From: Vreelandella zhaodongensis
Lineage (GTDB): Bacteria > Pseudomonadota > Gammaproteobacteria > Pseudomonadales > Halomonadaceae
DNA: 64,000 bases
NCBI RefSeq assembly: GCF_013415115.1
Contig: NZ_JACCDD010000004.1
Location: 248,001-312,000, forward strand
Direction of reading: 5' to 3'
In this document: one piece after another, positions 31,572 to 41,535 of the stretch
Layout of the letters: each line of letters opens with the position of its first letter
Numbering within the stretch: the first letter of the stretch is position 1
Made by a program: the position numbers and the translations under genes
Notes under the pieces: model-generated
The model's input: the letters and a program-made list of their open reading frames with translations, nothing else
What the model was told of the DNA's origin: nothing
The model's database searches: none

Positions 31572-33332
31572 ATGATTAAAAAAGCCGTTCTTTTAACACT
31601 TACAGCGCCTTTTTTAATGGTGTTTTCTGATTATTCCTTTTCTGCTTATGAACCTGGGTATGCTCATACTTGTTTTTTTCGTTTCCCTGGCTCTCACTAC
31701 GCTAATATAACTCCTGGCATGACCTCTAGGGGTGAATTGTCTTATTGGAGAGAGAGTCGCAGAAATTCTAATGGCGAAACAATACAATATGCTAATTGTA
31801 TTGTTAAACGGTCTGATTATTCTCCCGAACTTTATCAATGGATGATTGAAAATCCTTTAAGCGTTTACCCCGCCGATGATAATAGCTGTTCAGAATATTC
31901 TGGCTCTTCTATTCCGTTATCTTTAGGTTCTGCAAATTACTTAACCTCTGGTGGTACTTATTCAACTATGGGTGGTACTTGTTCAGTTACTGGTTCCTCG
32001 TCGGTTTGTTCTCAGGTTGGTGATGAGCCTATGACTTGTACTGTTGACTTAGTTGCGACTTCTTCTGGTAGTCCTGGAGACCTTTCTTCCATTGTTGGAA
32101 ACACTGAGTTTGATTTAATAGATAGTGGTTTTTCGTCTGAATTTTCGTTTGACGTTGATTCATCTTATCTACATGAGCTTCCTGGCGGTTGTATTGATAA
32201 CTCTAACTGTGTGTTTATCGGTGAATCGGCTTTTTTAGTTGATTGGGATCAGGCTCCTGATTGGTTCAGTTATGTTGATACTAACGGCGTAACTCAAACG
32301 AACCCTAATACCGGTGACACTGGTGGTGGCGATACTGGCGGTAGTGATACTGGTGGTAGTGATACTGGCGGTGGCGATACTGGCGGTGGCGATACTGGCG
32401 GTGGCGATACTGGCGGTGGCGATACTGGCGGTGGCGATACTGGTGGTGGCGATACTGGCGGTGGCGATACTGGTGGTGGCGATACTGGCGGTGGCGATAC
32501 TGGTGGTAGTGACACTGGTGGTGGCTCGTCTGGTGGTGGCTCGTCCGGTGGCGGCTCGACTGTGCCCGATTTTGAGCTTGATGATTCCGGCATTATTGAA
32601 GCTATTGGCTCCGTTGGCCGCTCTAACCGCGATGCCATCAACGCTCTATCTAACGACGTTACCGGCGCAATTAGTAGTCAAACAAGTGACTTTAATACGG
32701 CTACTAACGCTCAAACCGATGCTCTAAACAGCTCATTGAGCAGCCAAACAGATACGCTTGCAACTTCCCTTGATGACCAAACGAATAACCTCACTAGTGC
32801 TATTGAAGGCCAAACGGGAACTCTAACCGGTTCACTAGATGACCTCGGCATGTCCATTGTCGATGCCATTAACGCTTTTGGTTCGGGGTCTGGTGAAGCA
32901 GGTGAGGGGGAAGGTGAAGAAGGTGAAGGGGATGGCCTTTTAGGTGGTATTGCTCGTTTGCTCAATGGAATGGTTGATGATATCGCCTCTCGCTTTACCG
33001 AAGATCTCGGTAGCGGTGATGACCTGTTCAACTCCTCTGGCCTTGACGACACCCTTGATGGAGTAGCAGCCCAAGAAGAACAGCACGCCGATGATGTAAA
33101 CATCCTGATGGATGAGATCGGCGATGGAGCTACCTCTGGCATAGCCGAACAAGTCACCTCCCGCTTACCCTCGCTGCCTTCCGGTGGCTGCGTTCCGCTA
33201 CAGTTCGGCCCCATGGAAATCACTTGCCAAGCATTCAACACCATCAAGCTCTGGCTCACGTGGATCATCTACTTCTGGACGGTAGTTAGCATCATCGACA
33301 CCTTCTTTCGTTCTGAACAGAGGACAGCGTAG
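31572..33332 (+). CDS. Minor coat/adsorption protein (pIII-like)
   Basis: A 586-residue protein with signal peptide (residues 1-24), a Cys- and Ser-rich receptor-binding region (to about 245), a flexible linker of 14 DTGG(G/S) units plus SSGGG units, a Ser/Thr/Gln-rich helical region of about 13-residue periodicity (SSQTDTLATSLDDQTNNL), an acidic Gly/Glu linker, and a C-terminal membrane anchor (LWLTWIIYFWTVVSIIDTFF). pIII binds the host pilus and ends assembly. The start at ATG 31572 follows gaggaaaa; the open frame upstream lies in structured intergenic DNA. The N-terminal third is AT-rich with T-ending codons, unlike the rest. Confidence 0.88.
   Translation: MIKKAVLLTLTAPFLMVFSDYSFSAYEPGYAHTCFFRFPGSHYANITPGMTSRGELSYWRESRRNSNGETIQYANCIVKRSDYSPELYQWMIENPLSVYPADDNSCSEYSGSSIPLSLGSANYLTSGGTYSTMGGTCSVTGSSSVCSQVGDEPMTCTVDLVATSSGSPGDLSSIVGNTEFDLIDSGFSSEFSFDVDSSYLHELPGGCIDNSNCVFIGESAFLVDWDQAPDWFSYVDTNGVTQTNPNTGDTGGGDTGGSDTGGSDTGGGDTGGGDTGGGDTGGGDTGGGDTGGGDTGGGDTGGGDTGGGDTGGSDTGGGSSGGGSSGGGSTVPDFELDDSGIIEAIGSVGRSNRDAINALSNDVTGAISSQTSDFNTATNAQTDALNSSLSSQTDTLATSLDDQTNNLTSAIEGQTGTLTGSLDDLGMSIVDAINAFGSGSGEAGEGEGEEGEGDGLLGGIARLLNGMVDDIASRFTEDLGSGDDLFNSSGLDDTLDGVAAQEEQHADDVNILMDEIGDGATSGIAEQVTSRLPSLPSGGCVPLQFGPMEITCQAFNTIKLWLTWIIYFWTVVSIIDTFFRSEQRTA
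32316..32525 (+). repeat. 15-bp tandem repeat in the pIII linker, 14 units
   Basis: Fourteen units near GATACTGGCGGTGGC encode DTGGG or DTGGS. They give the glycine-rich flexible linker between pIII domains. Near-identity of the units implies recent expansion or copy-number change. Confidence 0.95.
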
Positions 33333-33683
33333 ATGGCACTTCCTGCACTGCTAGGCATGGGCGCAATCATCAGCTTTTTCACGCGCATTGTTGAATGGTT
33401 TGTCACCCGTATCGCGTCCCGCTTTACCAGCCGCTTAGCGGGCATGCTGGTATGGACAACGCTCTATATCACGCTCCTGGTGGCTCTTGCTTCCACCTTT
33501 GCGTTGATCATCAACGGTATTAGCGCCTCACTTCCTTCTGAACTCGCTAACGGCATGGGTGCTGTGAAGCCTGACAACCTTGAAGCCTGCATAGCTGCTA
33601 TTTACAGCAGCAAAGTGGCCATGTGGGTCTTCCAGCAGAAAAAACAATTAATTGATTGGGAGCAAGGGAGGCCCGTTCTCTAA
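33333..33683 (+). CDS. pVI-like minor coat protein
   Basis: A 116-residue protein with two hydrophobic helices (LLGMGAIISFFTRIVEWFV and GMLVWTTLYITLLVALASTFALII) and a short C-terminal part. It abuts the pIII stop with no gap and its TAA overlaps the Zot start (TAATG). In Ff order this is gene VI, whose product joins pIII at the terminal end of the virion. The fold resembles the DUF2523-type proteins of inoviruses, as I recall them. Confidence 0.75.
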   Translation: MALPALLGMGAIISFFTRIVEWFVTRIASRFTSRLAGMLVWTTLYITLLVALASTFALIINGISASLPSELANGMGAVKPDNLEACIAAIYSSKVAMWVFQQKKQLIDWEQGRPVL

Positions 33684-34747
33684 TGGCCGTTTACGTCGTC
33701 ACCGGAAAGCTCGGCGCTGGAAAAACCCTTGTCGCTGTCGGCAAGATCAAGGACAAGCTTAGCCAGGGCTGTAAGGTCGCAACGAACCTAGACTTAAACC
33801 TAGATAAGCTCATTGGTGAAAAAGCCAAAGAAACCCGCTGCTACCGCATTCCTGATAAACCCGTTCTTGCTGACCTGGAATCTATCGGCACCGGTACCGA
33901 CGCTTACGACGAAAACCACAACGGCTTGCTCGTCCTGGATGAATGCGGCACTTGGTTTAACGCCCGATCCTGGAACGACAAAAGCCGCCAAGACGTTATC
34001 AACTGGTTTCTCCATGCTCGTAAATTGGGCTGGGACATTATTTTTCTGATTCAAGACTTGTCGATCATGGACAAGCAAGCCCGTGTTGCCCTGGCGGAAC
34101 ACGTTGTTTACTGCCGTCGCCTGGATCGGGTTTCCATCCCCTTCATCGGCGCTATTTACTCGCTGTTCATGGGCTCAAAAATACCGTTACCGAAAGTCCA
34201 CCTCGGCATCGTTAAGTATGGCGACTCTCCGCAAAGCCTCACCGTTGAACGTTGGACTTATACCGGCCGCGCCCTCTACCCCGCTTACGACACCAAACAA
34301 GCCTTCTCTGATCACTACCCCCACGGCACGTACTCCGTGCTGCCGCCCTGGTACACCCACGGCATGCACCGCGTACCCCATGACGCGAGGTTCTATATGA
34401 AAATGACCCGTATCTACTGGAAACGCTTCAACCGCCCGTTTCTTTCGTTTGCCTCGTTTGGTATCGGCTGCCTACTCACGGTATCCGTTTTAGTGGCTGA
34501 CCGAGTTAATGCCCGTGCCCAGGATCAACCGCCCCCCGCTGCACCGTTAGAGCTTCCCAACCTAAGCACCACCCGCATCGCCAGCTTTAGCCAGTTTGGC
34601 GACCACACTAACTACCACCTCATTGATAGCGACCGCAACACATCCACCACTGACGACCTCGCCCGCCAAGGCTTCGACATCGTCCCCGTGAATGCTTGCC
34701 TCGTCCGCGTAGAAAATGGAGTTACCCATGAAGAAGTTCGTTGCTAA
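33683..34747 (+). CDS. zot: Zot/pI-like assembly ATPase
   Basis: A 354-residue protein with a Zonula-occludens-toxin domain: Walker A TGKLGAGKTLVAVGKI at residues 7-22 and Walker B NGLLVLDECGTWFN near 80-95, with NWFLHARKLGWDIIFLIQD after it. A single transmembrane helix (FLSFASFGIGCLLTVSVLVA, about 254-273) is followed by a periplasmic tail with two Cys near the end. pI drives extrusion through the inner membrane and contacts the secretin. The start at 33683 overlaps the previous stop. Its 3' end overlaps the secretin gene by 20 bases. Confidence 0.92.
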   Translation: MAVYVVTGKLGAGKTLVAVGKIKDKLSQGCKVATNLDLNLDKLIGEKAKETRCYRIPDKPVLADLESIGTGTDAYDENHNGLLVLDECGTWFNARSWNDKSRQDVINWFLHARKLGWDIIFLIQDLSIMDKQARVALAEHVVYCRRLDRVSIPFIGAIYSLFMGSKIPLPKVHLGIVKYGDSPQSLTVERWTYTGRALYPAYDTKQAFSDHYPHGTYSVLPPWYTHGMHRVPHDARFYMKMTRIYWKRFNRPFLSFASFGIGCLLTVSVLVADRVNARAQDQPPPAAPLELPNLSTTRIASFSQFGDHTNYHLIDSDRNTSTTDDLARQGFDIVPVNACLVRVENGVTHEEVRC

Positions 34748-36146
34748 TACCGTTGCCGCTTTTGCCTTCGCCACGCTCACCAGCACCGCCAACGCCACGC
34801 CGATACAGATGCAAGACACTGATATCCGTGATTTTGTGCGCTGGTACGTAGAGCAAACCGACACCTCCTTAGCCATCCATCCCACTGCTACCGGAACGCT
34901 TACCGTTTATGCACCGGATGTGCCCGATCACCAGCTTGATGAGTTCTTTCAAGGTGTGTTGAGTTCACATGGTTACACTATACAGCCAGGTAACCCGCCC
35001 ACCGTTGCGCCTGCTAGCCAACGCCCAACGGCATCCATGACCCAACAAACACCAGGTGTTTCTTTAGAACCAACCAAACCCGCTGCCACGATCGCCAACG
35101 AGCCAACACCCACCCCACCACCAGCTCCCCAGGCAACACACCTGTTCTCCTTCGACAACGTGCGCGCCGATGACATTGCCCCACTGGTCACCAGCTTTCT
35201 CACTCAGAACGCCCAGGACGGCATTACCCCGCCTCGGGTACAGGTGCTTCACGCTTCCAACGCTATCTTAGCCAAAGGGCCAGAAAAGCAGCTTGAACAG
35301 CTCCAAGGATTTATCCCCCAAGTAGACGTCGCCCACCCTCAGTTACTCATCCAGGCGGTAATTTTCGAAACCACGGATGGGGATACCTTCGATCTTGGTG
35401 TTGCTCTTGGTCGCGCCACCGGCTCCCGCATTGCTGGTGGCTTTAACACCGGTAGCTTAGGAACATCGTTAGCCTCCTCTGGTGCTACTTTCGGGATCTT
35501 CGACGGCAACGTACTCGCTTTAGCTATCAATGCCTTACAGCGAGATTCAAGCTCTAACGTGTTATCCACACCGCAAATACTTACCCTGTCCGGTAAGCGT
35601 GGCACGATCTCCATCGGTCAGAATGTGCCGTTTGTCACTGGTCGCGTCACTGGTGAATCAGCCGACGTTAACAGCCCTTTCCAGACCATTGAACGCCGCG
35701 ATATTGGTATACGTTTAAACGTGCTGCCTGTGGTCACTGCCTCTGGTTTAGTGATCATGGATATCACTACCTCGGCTGACTCGCTGACTGATTCTGTGCT
35801 AGCCTCTGACATTATTACGAATCAACGGCATATCAATACCACCGTTCAGATACGTTCCGGCCAAACGCTTCTTCTAGGCGGCCTCTCGTCCCAAAACGAC
35901 CAACAACAGGTCTCGGGCGTTCCAGGCTTACAGAGCGTTCCCGTTGCCGGTCGTCTATTCCAGAACGAATCCAACTCCCGCCAACGTACCAATCTACATG
36001 TGCTGTTACAGGCAACTGTTCTGCCTCGTTATGACGCTAACCAGCTCGTCACCGACCATAACGCCGCTCAAACCGTGGCAGGTCTGATGACTACAAGCTG
36101 GCGTCACGAGGTCGAGACCCTCCCTGTAACACGTCTCGCAGAGTAA
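34728..36146 (+). CDS. Phage outer-membrane secretin (pIV-like)
   Basis: The 472-residue protein has a signal peptide ending near TANA (about 23), an N0/STN-like domain (IQMQDTDIRDFVRWYVEQT), a Pro/Ala-rich linker (about 90-140), an N-domain (FSFDNVRADDIAPLV...) and the secretin beta-barrel with QTLLLGGLSSQ and VPGLQSVPVAGRLF. Start is at 34728 (ATG after tggag). It forms the gated channel through which the virion leaves. Many inoviruses borrow the host secretin; this one carries its own. Confidence 0.92.
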   Translation: MKKFVANTVAAFAFATLTSTANATPIQMQDTDIRDFVRWYVEQTDTSLAIHPTATGTLTVYAPDVPDHQLDEFFQGVLSSHGYTIQPGNPPTVAPASQRPTASMTQQTPGVSLEPTKPAATIANEPTPTPPPAPQATHLFSFDNVRADDIAPLVTSFLTQNAQDGITPPRVQVLHASNAILAKGPEKQLEQLQGFIPQVDVAHPQLLIQAVIFETTDGDTFDLGVALGRATGSRIAGGFNTGSLGTSLASSGATFGIFDGNVLALAINALQRDSSSNVLSTPQILTLSGKRGTISIGQNVPFVTGRVTGESADVNSPFQTIERRDIGIRLNVLPVVTASGLVIMDITTSADSLTDSVLASDIITNQRHINTTVQIRSGQTLLLGGLSSQNDQQQVSGVPGLQSVPVAGRLFQNESNSRQRTNLHVLLQATVLPRYDANQLVTDHNAAQTVAGLMTTSWRHEVETLPVTRLAE

Positions 36147-36214
36147 TTATCCAACTTGAGCTATTGGCTCACTACAGCACATTGCGACATTTAGAAATTT
36201 ACAGGGAATAGGCC

Positions 36215-37507
36215 ATGGAACGTTGGAATCGTTATTCGTTGGCATCGTTACAGCGAGGAGAAGAAGATCAATTTGGCAAGCTGCTGATTAGCTCTGCTGG
36301 GCAGCGTGAAATGCACAAAATTCATCTTCTGAATGCTGGCGTCGATACCGTCCGCCAGCTTTACCAAGGCAAACCGTGCCTTAACCAATTTGATGAGATC
36401 ATTAACGTTTACAACGAAGGCAAAGGCGCAACCATGCGTCTCTTTGATGTAGATTGGGCAGTAGGTGCCGGCGCAGCCGGTTCCGGCTTCCGCTATCGAC
36501 TCCAAAACAATGAACTAGGAGTGATCGTCTTTTTCCAGGCACGTCATGTCAAAAATGAGAACATCGGTACCCACCTAAAAATTGAGCTTTCCCCTCACTT
36601 CATTCAAGAGCGCAGCCCCCAAGAGTGCCAAGACTTCATGTACAACATTGCGGCTCATATGCTCGCTCATGTTGAACCTATCGGCTGTGCAATACACTTG
36701 GCGTTAGACGTACAAGGCTGGGAGCCACCTAGCGATTTTATGCAACGCTTCGTAACTCGCTCTAAGAAAATTATGCGGATCGACGGCATTGATACCTTAG
36801 AGTTCGCCCACGGCAATATTGCTACCACCTATGGCCGCGGTGAAACCTACATGTTTGGTACGGCTGGGGCGCTCCAATGCTGTATCTATAACAAAACACT
36901 CGAAGCCAAGCACCGCGACAAAATGCATTTCTGGGAAGGTATCTGGAAAAACGCCGTTAAAGACGACCTCAGTCAAGCTTACGATCCTGATCAAGATGTG
37001 TGGCGTATCGAGCTGCGCTTTCATCAATCGGTGCTCCGAGAGTATGCACAGGGCATCCCCTGCAACGTCGACACTGGCGAAGTCCTTGACGACTCCCACG
37101 GCTTCAACCGCTTTATTGACGTAGTACCGCACCTCTCCGGCCTCTGGCGTACTGCCATGCAATCCTATCGATTGGATATTCGTCGCAATCTTATTGATCC
37201 CGCGTGGCAAGTGATGCAAGAGGATGCCCGTTTCTACTGTCATGAGCCTGGTTTCATGTACAAACGCGCCCGCAAAGCGCCTGGGCTCGGCAACGAAAAG
37301 AACGTAACCCTGGCGTTTGGCAACCTCATTAGCATTTACGCCCGTCAGGGTTTCCGCACCCATGAAGCTGTTCGCTTTCTCCAACGCTCCGGCATGTGGG
37401 AAGACCTCGCAGAATATTACCGACGAAGAGGCGTCGACTCCGGCCAATTCCGGCAGATCGTAGAACAGAAATTGATAGAACGGCGATTGGTGGGTAAGGC
37501 AGCGTAA
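36215..37507 (+). CDS. Rolling-circle replication initiator
   Basis: A 430-residue protein with the features of phage/plasmid Rep_trans-like initiators: ALQCCIYNKTLEAKHRDKMHFWEGIW (about 222-247) and VWRIELRFHQSVLREY (about 265-280), the Y-x-K-x-x-E and R-x-E-x-R-(F/L) pattern around the catalytic core. It nicks the plus strand and starts rolling-circle synthesis of the phage genome. An agggaatagg site precedes the ATG. The 68-base gap before it is too short to show a full origin; none is obvious there. Confidence 0.82.
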   Translation: MERWNRYSLASLQRGEEDQFGKLLISSAGQREMHKIHLLNAGVDTVRQLYQGKPCLNQFDEIINVYNEGKGATMRLFDVDWAVGAGAAGSGFRYRLQNNELGVIVFFQARHVKNENIGTHLKIELSPHFIQERSPQECQDFMYNIAAHMLAHVEPIGCAIHLALDVQGWEPPSDFMQRFVTRSKKIMRIDGIDTLEFAHGNIATTYGRGETYMFGTAGALQCCIYNKTLEAKHRDKMHFWEGIWKNAVKDDLSQAYDPDQDVWRIELRFHQSVLREYAQGIPCNVDTGEVLDDSHGFNRFIDVVPHLSGLWRTAMQSYRLDIRRNLIDPAWQVMQEDARFYCHEPGFMYKRARKAPGLGNEKNVTLAFGNLISIYARQGFRTHEAVRFLQRSGMWEDLAEYYRRRGVDSGQFRQIVEQKLIERRLVGKAA

Positions 37508-37509
37508 AC

Positions 37510-38535
37510 ATGGCCATCAAAAAAGTAGAAAATGGCTGGCAGGTTGATGTCCGCCCCTTTGGCGTACATGGAAAACGCGTCCGCAAAACTTTCCCTAGCC
37601 ATGCTAAAGCGAAGCGCTTTGAAAGCTATGTACTTGGTCAGGCAGCTTTAGGTGAGCCATATGGCCCCAAAAAGCGCGACAAGCGGCGTTTAAAGGATTT
37701 AATCCAGCTTTGGTTTAACTATCACGGCGTGTCGCTTAGAGACGGCCAACGGCGTTTTTCACAGCTAAATGCGCTCGCTGATATGATGGGCAACCCTCTC
37801 GCCAGCACAATCACCCCCGCTGACGCTACCCGCCTACGACAGAAACGCCTCGAATCCGGTATTACCCCTAACACTGTGAACCATGACCAGGCGCATCTTA
37901 GAGCCGTATTCAATACGCTTATCAAGCTAGATGAATGGAGCGATACCAACCCTTTCGCCAAAGTGCAGCCGCTACGCCTTCAAGAAAAAGAACTTTCCTA
38001 TCTCACCCATGAAGATATCAACGCGCTTTTTGAAGCGCTTAGCGAATCCAGTAACCCAGATGTTTTGCTCATTACTCACTTATGCCTAGTGACAGGAGCC
38101 AGGTGGAGTGAAGCACAATATTTAAGGGCGGAAATGCTCAGGAACAGCCGCGTTACCTTTAGCACAACCAAAAACGGTAGGAATAGAACTATCCCCCTTC
38201 CAGAAGACCTATACCAGGCTTTGCTTGCTCATGGCTCTAGGATCGGCAGGCTTTTCCCCACTCCTGCCTATAAAGCTTTTTCGGCAGCGCTCATTAAAGC
38301 GAAAATTACGTTACCCACAGGCCAACGCACTCACGTTTTACGTCACACGTTTGCTTCCCATTTCATGATGAACGGGGGCGACGTTTTGACGCTACAAAAA
38401 ATTCTTGGGCACCAAACTATTTCTATGACAATGCGTTATGCACACCTTTCGCCCGATCATTTAGCCGACGCGATTAAGTACGCGCCAAAAATATCGGTGG
38501 ACAAAAAGTGGACACTCGAAAAAACGGGGGAGTAA
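37510..38535 (+). CDS. int: Tyrosine-type phage integrase
   Basis: A 341-residue tyrosine recombinase: N-terminal arm-binding and core-binding regions, then the catalytic domain with Arg in TGARWSEAQ, Lys in STTKNGRNRTIPL, His-x-x-Arg in HVLRHTFASH, His in LGHQTIS and Tyr in MRYAHLSP. It begins two bases after the rep stop and ends 53 bases before the right att copy. It would perform integration in tRNA-Leu and, with the small HTH protein, excision. Many inoviruses use host XerCD instead, so this one is independent of dif. Confidence 0.92.
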   Translation: MAIKKVENGWQVDVRPFGVHGKRVRKTFPSHAKAKRFESYVLGQAALGEPYGPKKRDKRRLKDLIQLWFNYHGVSLRDGQRRFSQLNALADMMGNPLASTITPADATRLRQKRLESGITPNTVNHDQAHLRAVFNTLIKLDEWSDTNPFAKVQPLRLQEKELSYLTHEDINALFEALSESSNPDVLLITHLCLVTGARWSEAQYLRAEMLRNSRVTFSTTKNGRNRTIPLPEDLYQALLAHGSRIGRLFPTPAYKAFSAALIKAKITLPTGQRTHVLRHTFASHFMMNGGDVLTLQKILGHQTISMTMRYAHLSPDHLADAIKYAPKISVDKKWTLEKTGE

Positions 38536-38556
38536 AAAAACCAGGCAAACAGACAC

Positions 38557-38577
38557 GAAAAAGGGGCCTAAGCCCCT
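38557..38577 (-). terminator. Phage-supplied terminator behind tRNA-Leu
   Basis: On the minus strand an AGGGGC/GCCCCT stem with TTAG loop is followed by TTTTT. It sits 11 bases beyond the CCA end, replacing the tRNA's original terminator at 27235-27264. Confidence 0.75.
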
Positions 38578-38588
38578 GATTCTAAAGA

Positions 38589-38643
38589 TGGTGCCGGTGG
38601 CCAGACTCGAACTGGCACACCCGTAAAGGCGGCGGATTTTGAA
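38589..38643 (-). repeat. attR, 55-bp repeat within tRNA-Leu
   Basis: Identical to 27270-27324. The crossover must lie in this segment, so the 3' part of the present tRNA came with the phage. Confidence 0.93.
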
Positions 38644-38675
38644 TCCGCTGCGTCTACCAATTCCGCCACACCGGC
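38589..38675 (-). tRNA. tRNA-Leu (anticodon CAA)
   Basis: An 87-base tRNA on the minus strand with encoded CCA. The acceptor stem GCCGGTG pairs with CACCGGC, the anticodon stem GCGGA/TCCGC holds the loop TTCAAAA, a class II long variable arm is present, and the T-arm contains GTTCGAGTC. CAA reads UUG codons. It is intact although used as a phage integration site. Confidence 0.96.
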
Positions 38676-38788
38676 AATGGCTGCGCATTATACGGAGATA
38701 ACCTCGCAGGTCAATCACATTGACTGACTTTATCCATCTAAAGCGCTATCCTATGCCGCCTGTTTGACCACTGACAAGAGCCATTTCC

Positions 38789-39820
38789 ATGCAGCGCGCG
38801 GATTTTCATTTCGAGCTACCCGACGAGCTAATCGCTCGTTACCCTTCTGAGCAGCGCAGCGACTGCCGTTTGCTATGCGTGGATGGCCAAAGCGGCGCGC
38901 TTGAGCATCGCCGATTTCCTGATTTACTTGAGCTGCTCGAACCCGGCGACTTGCTGGTATTCAATGATACGCGTGTCATTCCAGCACGCTTGCATGGCCA
39001 CAAGGCTAGCGGCGGTAAAGTCGAAATGCTGCTGGAGCGTCCGCTGGACAGCCACCGTGGTTTAGCGCATATCCGTTCGAGTAAATCGCCCAAACCCGGC
39101 ACCGAGCTGATCTTTGAAGGCGATATTCATGCGGTGGTTGAGGGCCGCCGCGATGCACTTTTTGAGCTGCGTTTTTTAGGCGACACGCCCATGATTGCGC
39201 TGCTTGAAAAGCACGGCCATATGCCACTACCGCCCTATATCACCCGTGACGATGAACTGAGTGATCGGGAACGCTATCAAACGGTGTATGCCCGCCGCGA
39301 CGGCGCAGTAGCGGCGCCCACCGCTGGGCTTCACTTTGACCAACCGCTACTAGATGCCCTGGCCGCAAAAGGCATTAACAGTGCGTTTGTCACGTTACAT
39401 GTCGGCGCTGGCACCTTTCAACCAGTGCGCGTCGACAACATTCTTGAACACCACATGCACAGCGAGTGGATTGAGGTTTCTGAGGCCGCCTGTCAAAAAG
39501 TGCGTGACACTCAGACCGCCGGGAAACGGGTCATTGCCGTCGGCACCACCAGCGTGCGCTGCTTAGAAAGCGCGTGCCTGAAAAGTAGCGACGGCCAGAT
39601 CGCCCCCTACAGCGGCGACACCGATATCTTTATCTACCCGGGCTACCAGTGGCGCTGTGTGGATGCCCTGATTACTAACTTCCACCTGCCCGAGTCGACC
39701 CTGCTGATGCTGGTCTCCGCGTTTGCTGGCTATGAACACATGATGCGCGCTTACCGCACGGCAGTAGACGAGCGCTACGCATTCTTTAGTTACGGCGACG
39801 CCATGCTGCTGACCCGCTAA
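38789..39820 (+). CDS. queA: S-adenosylmethionine:tRNA ribosyltransferase-isomerase
   Basis: A 343-residue Que[16 protein letters not shown] opens the protein, and [24 protein letters not shown] and [11 protein letters not shown] with [20 protein letters not shown] are the family signatures. It transfers and isomerises the ribosyl group of SAM onto preQ1-modified tRNA to make epoxyqueuosine. It is followed after 64 bases by tgt, the enzyme of the step before it, in the usual queA-tgt-yajC-secD-secF block. Confidence 0.96.
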   Translation: MQRADFHFELPDELIARYPSEQRSDCRLLCVDGQSGALEHRRFPDLLELLEPGDLLVFNDTRVIPARLHGHKASGGKVEMLLERPLDSHRGLAHIRSSKSPKPGTELIFEGDIHAVVEGRRDALFELRFLGDTPMIALLEKHGHMPLPPYITRDDELSDRERYQTVYARRDGAVAAPTAGLHFDQPLLDALAAKGINSAFVTLHVGAGTFQPVRVDNILEHHMHSEWIEVSEAACQKVRDTQTAGKRVIAVGTTSVRCLESACLKSSDGQIAPYSGDTDIFIYPGYQWRCVDALITNFHLPESTLLMLVSAFAGYEHMMRAYRTAVDERYAFFSYGDAMLLTR

Positions 39821-39866
39821 GCACGATACGCCCAGCGCTTTAACCGATTATTGACGAGTTATTTAG

Positions 39867-41003
<1,137 letters not shown>

Positions 41004-41074
41004 ATGCCTCTCGCCTATGGCGAGTGGTTTAACCCGTTCACCCATTACACTTTCTAACCCAGGAGTTCTCTGAA

Positions 41075-41401
41075 ATGCTGGATTTTTTCATCTCACCAGC
41101 CCATGCCCAAGAAGCCGCTGCCGGCGGTGGCATCGCGCAAATCGTCATGCTGGTCGGCTTCGTGCTGATTTTTTACTTCCTGCTGTGGCGTCCCCAAGCA
41201 AAGCGCGCCAAGCAGCACAAGCAGCTGGTGACTAGCTTGGCCAAAGGCGACGAAGTCGTCATCGGTGGCGGGCTTGTTGGCCGCATCACCAAAGTCAGCG
41301 ATGAATTCCTGACCCTGGAAGTATCTGAAGGCAACGAAGTTAACGTGCAGAAAAACGCCGTGGCTGCCGTGCTGCCTAAGGGCACTATTAAGTCCATCTA
41401 A
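41075..41401 (+). CDS. yajC: Sec translocon accessory protein YajC
   Basis: A 108-residue protein with one transmembrane helix (GIAQIVMLVGFVLIFYFLLWRPQ) and a basic cytoplasmic domain (KRAKQHKQLVTSLAKGDEVVIGGG). YajC joins SecD and SecF in the holo-translocon of the inner membrane. Located between tgt and secD as usual. A long GC-rich gap with two hairpins follows. Confidence 0.95.
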   Translation: MLDFFISPAHAQEAAAGGGIAQIVMLVGFVLIFYFLLWRPQAKRAKQHKQLVTSLAKGDEVVIGGGLVGRITKVSDEFLTLEVSEGNEVNVQKNAVAAVLPKGTIKSI

Positions 41402-41475
41402 CGCTTGCACCTCCCCCTGCCGTTCCAGTGCCAGCCACCCCGGCAGGGGTGACATGGTAGCGTCGATGATGAATG

Positions 41476-41506
41476 TTGCTGTGCGCGATATTTTCGCGCG
41501 CAGCAA
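41476..41506. other. 13-bp stem-loop between yajC and secD
   Basis: A nearly perfect 13-bp stem (one G-T pair) with five-base loop lies 30 bases before the secD start. No T-run follows, so it is not a standard terminator; partial attenuation or RNA processing are possible. A second inverted pair, CCCCTGCCG with CGGCAGGGG, lies just upstream near 41411-41447. Confidence 0.6.
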
Positions 41507-41535
41507 TTCCGTTTGTAATTGAAGGCAGGGCTTGC

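Larger units (their letters stand above)
27270..38643. mobile_element. Inovirus (filamentous phage) prophage integrated in tRNA-Leu
   Basis: An element of 11.3 kb between perfect 55-bp direct repeats. Inside, in order, are two cargo genes, an XRE repressor with palindromic operator, small control genes, a gV-like ssDNA-binding protein, gVII/gIX-like small proteins, a pVIII-like coat with signal peptide, pIII, pVI-like, Zot/pI, secretin pIV, a rolling-circle initiator and a tyrosine integrase next to the right repeat. The structural genes follow the Ff order. Every core function of a self-replicating, self-extruding phage is present and no frame is broken, so it may be active. Integration rebuilt a full tRNA-Leu at the right end. 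Confidence 0.93.

Noticed and set aside
32294-32641. Proline-rich antisense reading frame
   Set aside because: It is the complement of the DTGGG repeat in pIII; no start signal or independent support.
27270-38643. Integration at a dif site by host XerCD, as in many filamentous phages
   Set aside because: The repeats are tRNA-Leu sequence and a complete tyrosine integrase is encoded next to attR.
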